64,000 nt of DNA from a virus. A program made the translations under genes and the position numbers. Shown here one piece after another: positions 48,749 to 57,493 of this stretch. The notes under the pieces are model-generated. The model had not been told where the DNA came from, made no database searches, and saw only the letters and a list, made by a program, of their open reading frames with translations. Position 1 is the first letter of the stretch. Each line of letters begins with the position of its first letter. The stretch is taken from positions 1 through 64,000 of IMG/VR virus record IMGVR_UViG_3300009506_000011. One strand, given 5' to 3'.

Positions 48749-49161
48749 GCCGCGCTAACCACAATCCGACCAAAGCCGAAGGCCGTGCGTCCACCGAGCC
48801 CCGGCCCATTGGCAGCGCACCTCAGCAGAAACTCGCCCACGGCGTTTGTGTCCACCACCACGTGCCCAACCCAACCGGAGATCAGGCCATACTTACCGCC
48901 CATGTCGACGACCTCCTTGCGGCTGTCGTGTGAGATCACTTTGAGCATGAGGCTGTCCCGGTCGAAGCTGTCCACGCCGACGCGCTCGGGCAGCTCGGTG
49001 GCTAGGGCCGCGGTCAGGGACGTCTGCGTCGGCTGGATTCTCAGTGTGGCCCTGCCGGTGGACTGGATGACGACAGGCGTCAGGGCGTCGATCCGCAGCT
49101 TGCGATGACCTCGTTTGGAGACGCGCGGGTACCGCGGTCGCCAGCAGGCGCCGAACCCCAC
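48745..49161 (-). CDS. Cas6/RAMP-like C-terminal part
   Basis: From GTG 49161, 138 residues. KYGLISGWVGHVVVDTNAVG and the Gly-rich end GPGLGGRTAFGFGRIVV match the C-terminal ferredoxin-like half of Cas6-type RAMP proteins, which cut CRISPR RNA. Reading the upstream gene in the -1 frame at about 49160 would join it to residues 85-180 of that gene, giving one full RAMP. Independent translation is also possible. No catalytic His is certain. Confidence 0.55.
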   Translation of the reverse strand: MGFGACWRPRYPRVSKRGHRKLRIDALTPVVIQSTGRATLRIQPTQTSLTAALATELPERVGVDSFDRDSLMLKVISHDSRKEVVDMGGKYGLISGWVGHVVVDTNAVGEFLLRCAANGPGLGGRTAFGFGRIVVSAA

Positions 49162-49703
49162 CTCGACGGGCGCCTGAACAGCTCCGCTCCGACGCGCCGC
49201 TGCTCGTACAGGGCCCGTGCGGCCTCGGCATCACGAACGTAGATTGCCCAGCCGATGCCGCGCCTGTGGGGCAGCAACGCCCATTCTGGCCAGCGCTGGT
49301 GCTGCAATCCGAGCAGCGTGGTCATGAGCCCATGAAGGGCGCGTGTGTTGCGGTGGTCAACCGGCCAGCGCGGCTCTGGCTCGATGAACAGCTCGAAGCC
49401 CAGGCCCGGCATGTAACCGGCATACGGCGGAGCTCCGAGCAGCCAAGGCTGACGCTTGCTGCAGCCTCGCTTCGCTGCGCACCATCTGGCATTGCGCGCC
49501 CGAGCACTTGCCACAGACCGCGGCGTCGCCAGCTTGGAACGCTGCCGGCGCTTCCCTTGGCAAACCGGGGCGCCGCAGGTCTTCTGGTGCTTGCCCCTGG
49601 GCACGAATGGGGCCTCGCAGACTGCGCATCGGTACGTTGTGGAGATGCCGTCGGCGGTAGTGTAAACCTCAGCTTGGGACTGCACAGAGCTGCTCCTTGG
49701 CAT
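49080..49703 (-). CDS. zinc-finger plus RAMP-like N-terminal part
   Basis: A 207-residue product. Residues 25-60 form a zinc-finger-like domain (CAVCEAPFVPRGKHQKTCGA, PVCQGKRRQR). Residues 95-180 (GFELFIEPEPRWPVDHRNTR; ALLPHRRGIGWAIYVRDAEA) look like the N-terminal half of a Cas6-like RAMP. After about 49160 this frame becomes low-complexity while the -1 frame continues as the Cas6-like C-terminus. A frameshift is therefore suspected. Confidence 0.5.
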   Translation of the reverse strand: MPRSSSVQSQAEVYTTADGISTTYRCAVCEAPFVPRGKHQKTCGAPVCQGKRRQRSKLATPRSVASARARNARWCAAKRGCSKRQPWLLGAPPYAGYMPGLGFELFIEPEPRWPVDHRNTRALHGLMTTLLGLQHQRWPEWALLPHRRGIGWAIYVRDAEAARALYEQRRVGAELFRRPSRWGSAPAGDRGTRASPNEVIASCGSTP

Positions 49704-50319
49704 GTGCCCAGTAGGGGTACGTCAACGTGCGGTAGGCCATCTGCGGGTCAGCTAGGCCCGGCCAGTCGGGTGGCAGTGAGCGAAGCGGGCGCCCGTCGCG
49801 CACCACCGGGAAGCCGTCCCACGGCTCGCATGGCTCGACCGACCAGCGGCGGACCTTGCCCAGTCCAACGCCGCGCTTCTTGCCGAGATAGCTGATGATG
49901 GCGAGCAGCTGCGCAATCTCGACGCGCTCGCCGATACACCACCAGCACATGGCGTCGTTCACCATGTGCTGCCCCTCGAGCGGCAAACGATAGCTCTTGC
50001 AGGGGCCAGCGCTGATGAGGACCCGCCGAAGCTTCGCGTCGCCCATGGCCTGCGCCTCGGCGAGTGGAAAACGGCGGTTGACCCACCGGCGCTCCACGCA
50101 CTCGACCTCGGAGACGCTGAACGACGCGAGGTGAAAGCGGCCGTCTGGCTCGCGCTCAATCGGGATCTCGATAGGCTGCACATCGGCAGCGCTGAGCGGC
50201 GGCGGCATCCCGTCCCGACGCGCCACCGCAGCGGCAAGCAAGGCGTCGATGGCCAGCGGTCCGCCGGGGAGCGCGATGGGGCCCAGCAGCTCGGCGGTGA
50301 TGATGAGCGGCTCAGGCAT
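49669..50319 (-). CDS. csf3: Csf3-like (type IV Cas5) protein
   Basis: A 216-residue protein with the Csf3 layout: N-terminal AELLGPIALPGGPLAIDALL, then AGPCKSYRLPLEGQHMVNDA, CIGERVEIAQLLAIISYLGK and KRGVGLGKVRRWSVEP, and a final GRPLRSLPPDWPG. Csf3/Cas5 caps the 5' end of guide RNA in type IV effector complexes. It overlaps csf2 by 8 nt and the zinc-finger gene by 35 nt. Confidence 0.8.
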   Translation of the reverse strand: MPEPLIITAELLGPIALPGGPLAIDALLAAAVARRDGMPPPLSAADVQPIEIPIEREPDGRFHLASFSVSEVECVERRWVNRRFPLAEAQAMGDAKLRRVLISAGPCKSYRLPLEGQHMVNDAMCWWCIGERVEIAQLLAIISYLGKKRGVGLGKVRRWSVEPCEPWDGFPVVRDGRPLRSLPPDWPGLADPQMAYRTLTYPYWAHAKEQLCAVPS

Positions 50320-51298
50320 TGACCGACCGGAGGAACTCGGCGATGCGGTCCTTCCGCTTCGCCACGTGGCTCCTGAACAGCGAGCCTACCTGCTCAGCGA
50401 GCGCGGTTACGTCTACCGGGGTCAGCTCGGCGGTCGTCACGAAACGGACGTCCTGCCCGGCTACGACGCGGAGCAAGCCGTGTCCGGTGCCGCGTTTGCC
50501 GCCCACCCGAGCGTTGGTCAAAAAGGCCGCCATGGCCACCTGAAACGTATCGAACTGCAGGTCGTCGTAAACGGTTGCCTCGCATGCCCAGGAAAAGCAG
50601 CTCCCTTGTGCGACACGCTCAAAGCGGCGCGGCATCATGCTGGACTTCTCGCGCTCCCTCCCGACTGCGTCGCCCTCGGCGCTGGCTTGCTCTGAGGCGG
50701 TGAGCCGGCGGTTGATCTCGACCTGATCTCCGACCGGAAGCAGCCGACGCTTTTGCGGGCTGAGGGTCGGATCCATGCGGGTGCGCTGGACCTCCTCGAC
50801 GTGGGCCCGGCAGGTGTCCAGCTCACCGAAGTGCTCGGCCGCGAATGCCAGGGCCCAGCTTGGGACGTAGCGAACCGACTCCTCGCAGATGAGCGTCGCG
50901 TCCTCGACGACGAGCTGGCCGGGAATGACGCGGTTGTCTGAGCAGCCACCGAACAGCGTCATGCTGGGCACGAGCTCGCACAGCTCCCGGTAGCGGTCCA
51001 GGTTGATGGTGCCAGCGGAGCCGCGGCCTGTGACCATGCCGCCGGCGAAAAGCAGGCGCAGCGCCGCCTCTGAGAGCTTCTCTTCGCCCAGCAGCTCAGC
51101 GGCCTCGAGAAGGGCATAGGCCGCTGCCTCGCGCATCCCGTGGCGCATCGTGTCGCCGGTGATGATCGGCACGTGGGCCCAGCCGCCGTTGTGCCGGAGC
51201 TTCCGGCGCATGATGACCGCCTCGTTGCCGATTGTTTCCTCGTGATGAGCAATCGGCAGCGCCGCCTCAAGCACGCACTCATATCGCTTCAGTCGCAT
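50312..51298 (-). CDS. csf2: Csf2-like (type IV Cas7) backbone protein
   Basis: A 328-residue protein from ATG 51298, behind GAGAGGTAGAG. It has the Cas7 pattern of Csf2: LPIAHHEETIGNEAVIMRRK, HVPIITGDTMRHGMREAAAY, LLFAGGMVTGRGSAG, LVPSMTLFGGCSDNRVIPGQ and a C-terminal Gly loop VGGKRGTGHGLLRVV. Cas7 subunits form the helical backbone along the guide RNA. It follows cas11 with a 20-nt overlap, the order expected for type IV-B. Confidence 0.85.
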   Translation of the reverse strand: MRLKRYECVLEAALPIAHHEETIGNEAVIMRRKLRHNGGWAHVPIITGDTMRHGMREAAAYALLEAAELLGEEKLSEAALRLLFAGGMVTGRGSAGTINLDRYRELCELVPSMTLFGGCSDNRVIPGQLVVEDATLICEESVRYVPSWALAFAAEHFGELDTCRAHVEEVQRTRMDPTLSPQKRRLLPVGDQVEINRRLTASEQASAEGDAVGREREKSSMMPRRFERVAQGSCFSWACEATVYDDLQFDTFQVAMAAFLTNARVGGKRGTGHGLLRVVAGQDVRFVTTAELTPVDVTALAEQVGSLFRSHVAKRKDRIAEFLRSVNA

Positions 51299-51740
51299 CT
51301 CTACCTCTCTTATCCCAGCACTGCAGACATTGTCCCATCGGCGGAAGATCATAGGACATGACCAATCCGCACGTTTTGCATGTACGTTTCCTGCTTTCGG
51401 CAGCAAGCCGAGCCATGGCCATCAGCAGGCCGTACTCCCGCTCAACTAGGTCGAGCCATTCACCGGCAGCTCCCAGCTCCCCGACAGCGGCGCCGAGGTC
51501 AACCAAAGCCCGGCAGCCATCCTTGCCGAGCGTCGGAAGCTGCAGCCCCCGCTGCATCGCCGTCGCCCACTCGTCCGGGCTGGCCGTCCGTCTGGCGGCG
51601 CTCAGCATCCTGTTCTGGATTTGCTCCCAGTGCTTCAGCGGGCTGCCGCCGGCGGCAAGGTAGGCCCTTCGCAGCTCGAGCAGCAGCTCCACGGTCTTGG
51701 TTCGCAGGCTTTCGCGCTGCTTTTCGTCCAGCCTTGGCAC
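51279..51740 (-). CDS. Cas11-like small subunit candidate with C-terminal zinc motif
   Basis: A 153-residue protein from GTG 51740, 6 nt behind AAGGAGG. The first 115 residues are helical (SLRTKTVELLLELRRAYLAA; WATAMQRGLQLPTLGKDGCR), like Cas11 small subunits. The end holds CKTCGLVMS and CLQCWDK, a zinc ribbon that is unusual for Cas11. It starts inside csf1 in another frame and precedes csf2, the position of cas11 in type IV-B loci. Confidence 0.6.
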   Translation of the reverse strand: MPRLDEKQRESLRTKTVELLLELRRAYLAAGGSPLKHWEQIQNRMLSAARRTASPDEWATAMQRGLQLPTLGKDGCRALVDLGAAVGELGAAGEWLDLVEREYGLLMAMARLAAESRKRTCKTCGLVMSYDLPPMGQCLQCWDKRGRDATEAI

Positions 51741-52485
51741 GCTTCGCCTCCTTTTCTGCGGCCATGCGCCGCTTGACTTGGTCCTCGTCGCGCTGCGCCA
51801 GCCACAGCGCCAGCGCGAACCATCCGCCGCCGCGCAGCTGTCCGCCTTTGGCCTCGAAGCGCTGCAACGTCTCGCTGCACAGCTGCCAGGCGCGCGCCTC
51901 GTAGCGCCCCGTTTCAAGCTCGGCTTTGGTGGCGCCAGCAGTCAGCAAAGACGCCAGCTCGTCAACAAGCGCCCATCCAGCCTCGTCGCCGGGAAGCCGG
52001 ATCCTGGTCTCGTCGAACAGCACCCAGCCGCCGGGACCAGGAGGGTTCACCGGGGTCCACGGCAACACGTGTTTCTGGCCGCTGTCGGCGATGGCCGCAA
52101 ACCAAACGCCACGGTGTGGCCGCCGGAGAAACTCAAGCACGACGGGCTTCTCGCCCTTGCTCGCGTTCAGGTACCGCGGCTCAGCCGCCGCGTCGTACAG
52201 GTGGGAGTAGTTGCGGTAGTTGCCGCCGAGCTTCTTACCGGGGGCTGGGGGGCGCCCGGGGACCGGGGAAAGCCTGGCACAGAAGTAGACGCACGGCTCG
52301 CAGACCCATTTGCTCTCTGGACAGCGAACGCGGTTTTGGCCTGTGAAGGTTGAGCCGTTCCACAAGCTGACTGGCTGGCCCCGTGTCAGCGAGGCGGCGC
52401 AAAGCCAGCAGCGACCATCGGCCGGCGCGCAATCGGTGTGCATCGGAGCGCCGAGGTGGTGGTGCAGCAGGCGCGTGGCGCTCAT
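51499..52485 (-). CDS. csf1: Csf1-like (type IV Cas8) large-subunit protein
   Basis: About 328 residues from ATG 52485; start supported by a -10 box 7 nt upstream. MSATRLLHHHLGAPMHTD and a zinc finger GRCWLCAASLTRGQPVSLWN...FTGQNRVRCPES, KWVCEPCVYFCA match Csf1, which has two CxxC pairs. The middle (HRGVWFAAIADSGQKHVLPW; GWVLFDETRIRLPGDEAGWA) is beta-rich. The last 80 residues overlap cas11 in another frame and are low-complexity, so the natural end may differ. It is the first gene of the csf operon. Confidence 0.75.
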   Translation of the reverse strand: MSATRLLHHHLGAPMHTDCAPADGRCWLCAASLTRGQPVSLWNGSTFTGQNRVRCPESKWVCEPCVYFCARLSPVPGRPPAPGKKLGGNYRNYSHLYDAAAEPRYLNASKGEKPVVLEFLRRPHRGVWFAAIADSGQKHVLPWTPVNPPGPGGWVLFDETRIRLPGDEAGWALVDELASLLTAGATKAELETGRYEARAWQLCSETLQRFEAKGGQLRGGGWFALALWLAQRDEDQVKRRMAAEKEAKRAKAGRKAARKPANQDRGAAARAAKGLPCRRRQPAEALGANPEQDAERRQTDGQPGRVGDGDAAGAAASDARQGWLPGFG

Positions 52486-52492
52486 GACGGGC

Positions 52493-52521
52493 ATCCTGCC
52501 AGCCGCTAGCGTGCTAGTCAA
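52493..52521 (-). promoter_or_regulatory. leaderless-type promoter of the csf operon
   Basis: TTGACT (52521-52516), 17 nt, CAGGAT (52498-52493), 7 nt to ATG 52485. The -35 lies in CTAGTCAA, half of the recurrent palindrome. Confidence 0.65.
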
Positions 52522-52568
52522 GGAAAACCGACAGAGCCTGACGCGGCTGTCTGGCCTACTCTGTCCAG

Positions 52569-52931
52569 GTGCCAGATCCGCGCTACACGCCCTACGATGA
52601 GCTGTCGGCCCATTGGGTCGGCGCTGAGGCTCTCAAGCTCTCGCTTGTCGACCCCCTCTCACCGCTGCGGGCCAACGTCCCGATCGATCTGGCAGTCGAC
52701 TACAGCGGCGCCGGGGAGGAGGGCGTGACGCTGCCGCTCGAGCAGCTGGTCGTCGGTCCCTCACCGGAGAGCTTCCGGCGCCACGTTCACCGCCGGCAGA
52801 CGCCGAGCATCATCACGTTCACGCCGCCGCAGGGCGGACGCCACATCGTCACGCTCCGCCAGATTGGCGGCGACAAGCTCTTCGGCAAGCTGGCCGTAGA
52901 GGTGGAAGGAGAGCTTCTGGATGGGAGCTGA
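52569..52931 (+). CDS. hypothetical structural protein
   Basis: A 120-residue protein from GTG 52569, with TACTCT 6 nt upstream as a possible -10. Beta-rich (VPIDLAVDYSGAGEEGVTLP; SIITFTPPQGGRHIVTLRQI). It overlaps the fibre-like gene by 11 nt; probably a partner or adaptor of that protein. Confidence 0.55.
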   Translation: MPDPRYTPYDELSAHWVGAEALKLSLVDPLSPLRANVPIDLAVDYSGAGEEGVTLPLEQLVVGPSPESFRRHVHRRQTPSIITFTPPQGGRHIVTLRQIGGDKLFGKLAVEVEGELLDGS

Positions 52932-54702
52932 GTTCAGCATCGAAGGCAGCGTCTCGGGCTTTTCACCGTACAGCGACGTCGGCAAGGACATCGAGCCGGG
53001 CGAAACCGTCACGCTCAAGCTCGAGAACCCCGGGACCGTATCGCAGGTCCGCTTCGATATCGAGTTCAAGTCGACGAGCTACGTCCCGAGCATCACGCTC
53101 TCCCCGCCGAGCGGCATGCCCGCCAAGCCGAGCGACGACGTCACCTTCGTGGCGCCGGTGGACGTCGTGGCCAGCTACAAGATCCGGTGCATCACCGGCG
53201 ACGGGACGGCTGACGGCGCGGTCAAGAGCCGCATCGTGGCCATCCGGAGCGCCATCGGGCTGCGGCACGTCATCGTCACGGAAAGGGACGAGTACCAGCG
53301 GCCTTACGGATGGGCGGAAGCCATCAACGAAACGGTCGACCAGACGGTGGCAGCGGTCGGTGGCGACATCACAGGCCCCGGCGCGTCGACGGATGGCGCT
53401 ATCGCCACCTGGAACGGCGCCAGCGGCAACCAGCTGCGCAACAACTCGCTGGCGATCATCCCGCCCGGCACCGGCCGGCTGCAGCTCACCGAGCGGATCG
53501 AGCTAGGTGACAGCCCCACGGACAATGGTCTCAACTTGGAGCAGCTGTACGGCGTGAGCTGGAACACCGAGCTTGGAGCGGCTCGCGCCATCGGGATCGA
53601 GAACGGCACCGATCTGACCATCGGCGACGTGACCAACATCGACTACGTTCTGCTGCAGGCGAAAGCCTCGAAGGCGGTGAACGTGGACATCGGCGGCACC
53701 ACCGAGCTGGCGGTGGAGACGGGCCGCGCTCGAGTGTCGAACGAGCTGAAGCTGACGGGCAAGCTCAAGATGGGGCCGACGCCCCCGGACGGCACCGGGA
53801 TCAACCTCTCGACCACGCAGCCGATCACCGGGGAAACGGTGGCGCCGGATGCTGGCCAGGCGCACATGATGAGCGTCGATGCGAGCAACCGGCTGCTGCT
53901 CGGCGAAAATGGCAACCTCGGCGATGTGTACATCCGGACAAGGACCGGCAACAACGTTTATGTCGAGATCGGCGGCGCCAACAAGCTCACCGTCGGAAGC
54001 TCGCTTGTCAGCGTGTCGTCAAGCCTGAGCATCGGCGCTGTTCCGGCTCCGAGTGGCACCCTTGCTCTGCCCAAGACCGCTTCGGTGCGCGCGTCGAATC
54101 AGGGTGAGGATGACTACGTGCCGATGATTGCCACAGACGCGGGAGATCAGCTGCTCCTTGGTGGCAACTACGTCGGCAACAAGGGCATGCGGCTCGACGT
54201 CCAAACCGGCTACATCATCGCTGCAGCTATCGCCGGGACAACAGAGCTGTCTGTTGAAGCTGGCAAGGTGGTCGTGGTCCACAATCTGGAGGTGCAGGGG
54301 GGCGAGGCGTGGGTGCCGCTTGAGCCTATCTACTACGAGATGCTCACGACGCGGATCACGACAAACGATGTCGACTTGGAAGATATCACCGGCGCATCCG
54401 TGGCCGTTACGTTGCCAGCGGAATGCCGCCTCATCTGCGAGATGCACTGCCAGACCTCGGCGGGCACCACCTCGTGCACCGGTCTCTGGGCAATCAACAT
54501 CAATGGCGTGGACAAGACGACGATGGGGCGCACCATGTCCGGCGTCAGCGACATCGGCTCTGTGAGCGTGATGGCATCGGCTGATCTGGCCGCTGGCGGA
54601 CCGTATACGGTCAAGGGTCGCCACCGACGCGCCGGTGGAGCTGGCACTGTGCAAACCGAGAAGGTCCAGCTCATCGTCCGAGTTTACGTCAAGCCAGTCT
54701 GA
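52921..54702 (+). CDS. fibre/surface protein with repeats
   Basis: A 593-residue protein. The N-terminus is immunoglobulin-like (ETVTLKLENPGTVSQVRFDI), then GDITGPGASTDGAIATWNGA, a phage fibre motif, and repeated short units (AVNVDIGGTTELAVETG; VYVEIGGANKLTVGS; IIAAAIAGTTELSVEAGKV) likely forming a trimeric beta-helix. The C-terminus is a jelly-roll-like domain. A receptor-binding fibre is inferred although it lies far from the tail genes. Confidence 0.7.
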   Translation: MGAEFSIEGSVSGFSPYSDVGKDIEPGETVTLKLENPGTVSQVRFDIEFKSTSYVPSITLSPPSGMPAKPSDDVTFVAPVDVVASYKIRCITGDGTADGAVKSRIVAIRSAIGLRHVIVTERDEYQRPYGWAEAINETVDQTVAAVGGDITGPGASTDGAIATWNGASGNQLRNNSLAIIPPGTGRLQLTERIELGDSPTDNGLNLEQLYGVSWNTELGAARAIGIENGTDLTIGDVTNIDYVLLQAKASKAVNVDIGGTTELAVETGRARVSNELKLTGKLKMGPTPPDGTGINLSTTQPITGETVAPDAGQAHMMSVDASNRLLLGENGNLGDVYIRTRTGNNVYVEIGGANKLTVGSSLVSVSSSLSIGAVPAPSGTLALPKTASVRASNQGEDDYVPMIATDAGDQLLLGGNYVGNKGMRLDVQTGYIIAAAIAGTTELSVEAGKVVVVHNLEVQGGEAWVPLEPIYYEMLTTRITTNDVDLEDITGASVAVTLPAECRLICEMHCQTSAGTTSCTGLWAININGVDKTTMGRTMSGVSDIGSVSVMASADLAAGGPYTVKGRHRRAGGAGTVQTEKVQLIVRVYVKPV

Positions 54703-55967
54703 GCGCCGCTCGCGCGCTCCAGGTCCCTCTTGACGGCCTGCAGAAGGTTGTGTAGCGCGCGCTTCGTCCACCGCCTCGGGGGCGTGCTGATAACACCATC
54801 GAGGTTGGCTATGATGCGCTCAATCTGCTCGATGAGCTGGCTCATTCTCAGGGGCTGGAAGCCGTGCAGCGCTTGCTTTGCGCGCCGATAGGCGCGGGTG
54901 AGGGCGGGGTCAATGCCTTGGGTGGTGATCGGCCACTGCGCGACAGCTCCGACGAGCGGCGAGAGCGCGGCGAAGCGGTCGGAAATGCTCTCAGCTTGCG
55001 CTTTGAGGCTTGCGCTGCCGAGGCCAGGCGCAAGCCCGGCCAGGACGACGGACGCCTCCTCAATGGCCTTGTGCTCAGCGCTGCGGATGTGCTCCCAGGC
55101 CGGTTGGCGCTTGTCGAAGACGGCCGCCTCGAGCGCGACGAGGCGGCCCACTACCTGCGCGATGTCCGTGCGAGCAAAGAGCTGCTCGGGCTCGGCGTGC
55201 TCACGGATCTGGCGGATGACGGTCGCGAGATCCATCGTCATCCGTTTCTCAAGGCCGCCGTCGCGAGGGTGAGCCGGGCGGGCCAGCGCTTTCTCCCAGG
55301 CGTCGCAGGCGCGCCAGAGCTGCTCAGCAAGCGTGCCTCTTGCCGCGGCCCGGATCTCGGCGCCTTGCATGCCGGGGCCGCCTGGCAGTCGCTCGTCCGC
55401 GCAGCCGTCGCAATCGCCGCCACCGGCAGCGCATTCCGCCAGCGGTTGGTTCCTGTAGCAAAGCTCCGGCCTTTTCGGAGCGACCTTCGCGGCAGGCATG
55501 ACGTCCCGGCGAGTCACCTCGATCAGGTCGATGCCTTCTGTCTTTCCGGTCAGCTCTCGCAAGCGTCGACCAGCGGTCAGCAGCTCCCCACGTTCACGCT
55601 CGCGTGCGGTTATGTGCCTGGTGATGGCTGCAATGGCGCCGATGGCGTCCAGCGGGATTTCGGACAAGCCAACGGCCTCCTCCAGCTGGCGGATCCACCA
55701 TGCGTCGCCGTGCATCCCGGTCATTCGCACCGTGAGGCGGCCGAGCACGTCCTCGATTGGGCTGGTTGCTGAGACGTCCTTGAAATCACAGGCGCCGACA
55801 ATCTGGCTGCACCACCAGGCATCGCGGTCGTGCAGCTCGCCAGCTGGTGGCTGCAGGCTCTGATATAGCGCCTGCACCACCGAAAGAGGCAGCGTCACCA
55901 GGAGGTCATGCGTGCCTGCCGCTTTGATTGCTTGGTGGAGTCGCTCGGAGAGATCCAGAAAATTCAC
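54684..55967 (-). CDS. hypothetical protein coupled to the recombination operon
   Basis: A 427-residue protein from GTG 55967 (GTGA overlap). WWCSQIVGACDFKDVSATSP and MTGMHGDAWWIRQLEEAVGL are mixed helical; a Cys cluster CYRNQPLAECAAGGGDCDGC lies near residue 190; the C-terminal 180 residues are helical. It may be a nuclease or scaffold partner of the ATPase upstream, but no motif proves this. Confidence 0.6.
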   Translation of the reverse strand: MNFLDLSERLHQAIKAAGTHDLLVTLPLSVVQALYQSLQPPAGELHDRDAWWCSQIVGACDFKDVSATSPIEDVLGRLTVRMTGMHGDAWWIRQLEEAVGLSEIPLDAIGAIAAITRHITARERERGELLTAGRRLRELTGKTEGIDLIEVTRRDVMPAAKVAPKRPELCYRNQPLAECAAGGGDCDGCADERLPGGPGMQGAEIRAAARGTLAEQLWRACDAWEKALARPAHPRDGGLEKRMTMDLATVIRQIREHAEPEQLFARTDIAQVVGRLVALEAAVFDKRQPAWEHIRSAEHKAIEEASVVLAGLAPGLGSASLKAQAESISDRFAALSPLVGAVAQWPITTQGIDPALTRAYRRAKQALHGFQPLRMSQLIEQIERIIANLDGVISTPPRRWTKRALHNLLQAVKRDLERASGAQTGLT

Positions 55968-57493
55968 GACACCACCTCCGCGGTCCCGTCGTCCACGTAA
56001 ATGGTGCACGTCTCCTCGGGGGTCCGAGCGACGCGCTCGATGATCACGACAACGCCGCGATCTTCTGCACGCTGTCGCAGTGCGGCGAGCGCCTCGGCGT
56101 CGAAGCGGTCGTCGCGCATGATGACGAGCCCGATGTGCGTCGCCTGCTTGAAGGCCACAGTGAGAGCCGCCTCCCATTGCTCACGGTGGCTGGCCACCTC
56201 GATCGGTCGGCCGTGGATGGTGATGCCGTTCTCGTCGAAGCCGAGGCCGTCGGGCAGGTCCGCCTCGGCAAGCTGCTCGTCCTTCTCGGCCTGGATCTCT
56301 TTGAGGCGTTGTTTCAGCCGGGCCACCTCCTGGCGTCGAGCCTCGAGCTTCTTCTTGGTGGCGAGATAGCTCGCGCGCCCGTCCACCTTGCAATTGATTG
56401 CCTCGGCGCCGCTGATGTCTGCGAGCGTGGCGGTATCGTCCTCCCGCACGAAGGCGGCGATGGCGTCTCGCGTTGCAGCGAGCTGCTGCGCAGCAGCCTC
56501 GGAGGCGGGTGCCAGGGCCGCCTTCAGCTGCTTCTCGTGCCAGGCCAGCTGCTGGTTTAAGCCAGCCTCGCCGACGCACCGAAGCAGCACCCGGTGGGCG
56601 TCATTGGCAGCCGCAACGGCCTGCTGCGCTACGTGTTTGGCGTCGGACAGCTGCTGCTTCGCCTCGGCCAGCTGCTGCTCCAGCTCCGCCACGCGCTGCT
56701 CCAGCGGCGCAACCGGCGCTCGCGCGTCTGTGAGGGTCACGCGAGCCTCGGCCAGCACGCCGAGCTGAGCCTCGCAGGCATCGAGCGCAGTTTTCCGCTG
56801 CTCGGCCGCCTTGAGGGCAGCGGACAGATCGGTCTCCTTTCGGTTGTGCGCCAGCTGCCGCTGAAGCTTCTCGGTGAGCGCCTTGACGTCACGGCGATCC
56901 GCCGGCGCGTCCTCGAGCGGCGGCAGCGCTCGGAGCTGGCCCTCGAGGTCCGATACGACCTTGTTGACCTCGGCGCGGTGGGCATAGACCTCGTCCCTCT
57001 CCCGGTCCAGCTTGTCCCAGTCGAGCTTCGCGACCTTGCGCAGAATAGCGCCTTGCTCGCGCCGGCCGGCGGGCGTCTTGCCGAGGTCCAAGAAGGCGGC
57101 GGGATCCACGGCGCCACACTTCGCCCAAAGGCTCTGCAGGAGCGTCTCGGCCGACTTCGTGACGCGCTCGCCGGGGGAATGACCTGGCGCACCGATGACC
57201 TTGAGGGTGCGCTTCAGGGTACCATTGCGCTCCAGCTTCCAGGTCCGCTCTACGACCATGTCTTGGTCGGTGTAGATGGTGACGCTGGCGAAGCTCGCGT
57301 CGCCGTGTAGCAGGTCTGGCGGCTCGGCAGCCTTGCCCGCGAGGCAGGTCTCGATCGCTCGGGTAAGCGAGGTCTTGCCTTGCTTGTTGCGACCCGCGAC
57401 GATCTCGAGCGCGCCGCCCTTGAAGGTCAGGTCGCAGCCCCTAAGCCGCATGAAGTTTTCGATCTGGACGCCGGTGATGAGCATGGGCTTCAT
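55964..57493 (-). CDS. SbcC/RecF-like AAA ATPase
   Basis: A 509-residue protein. Walker A IVAGRNKQGKTSLTRAIETC (residues about 31-50), then a long coiled coil (VAELEQQLAEAKQQLSDAKH; LKQRLKEIQAEKDEQLAEAD) and a C-terminal ATP-binding half ending GVVVIIERVARTPEETCTIY. The layout matches SMC/SbcC/RecF-type repair ATPases of phages. It is upstream-coupled to recT by a 4-nt overlap. Confidence 0.75.
   Translation of the reverse strand: MKPMLITGVQIENFMRLRGCDLTFKGGALEIVAGRNKQGKTSLTRAIETCLAGKAAEPPDLLHGDASFASVTIYTDQDMVVERTWKLERNGTLKRTLKVIGAPGHSPGERVTKSAETLLQSLWAKCGAVDPAAFLDLGKTPAGRREQGAILRKVAKLDWDKLDRERDEVYAHRAEVNKVVSDLEGQLRALPPLEDAPADRRDVKALTEKLQRQLAHNRKETDLSAALKAAEQRKTALDACEAQLGVLAEARVTLTDARAPVAPLEQRVAELEQQLAEAKQQLSDAKHVAQQAVAAANDAHRVLLRCVGEAGLNQQLAWHEKQLKAALAPASEAAAQQLAATRDAIAAFVREDDTATLADISGAEAINCKVDGRASYLATKKKLEARRQEVARLKQRLKEIQAEKDEQLAEADLPDGLGFDENGITIHGRPIEVASHREQWEAALTVAFKQATHIGLVIMRDDRFDAEALAALRQRAEDRGVVVIIERVARTPEETCTIYVDDGTAEVVS

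Noticed and set aside
52486-52521. Upstream extension of csf1 to the TTG at 52521
   Set aside because: The TTG is the -35 box of a promoter with conserved spacing to ATG 52485.
47000-52600. CRISPR array next to the csf genes
   Set aside because: Genes are packed with overlaps; no regularly spaced repeats were found in the gaps.
55968-56177. N-terminal extension of the 54684 gene
   Set aside because: Runs antiphase over the SbcC-like gene; GTG 55967 with GTGA overlap is the better start.
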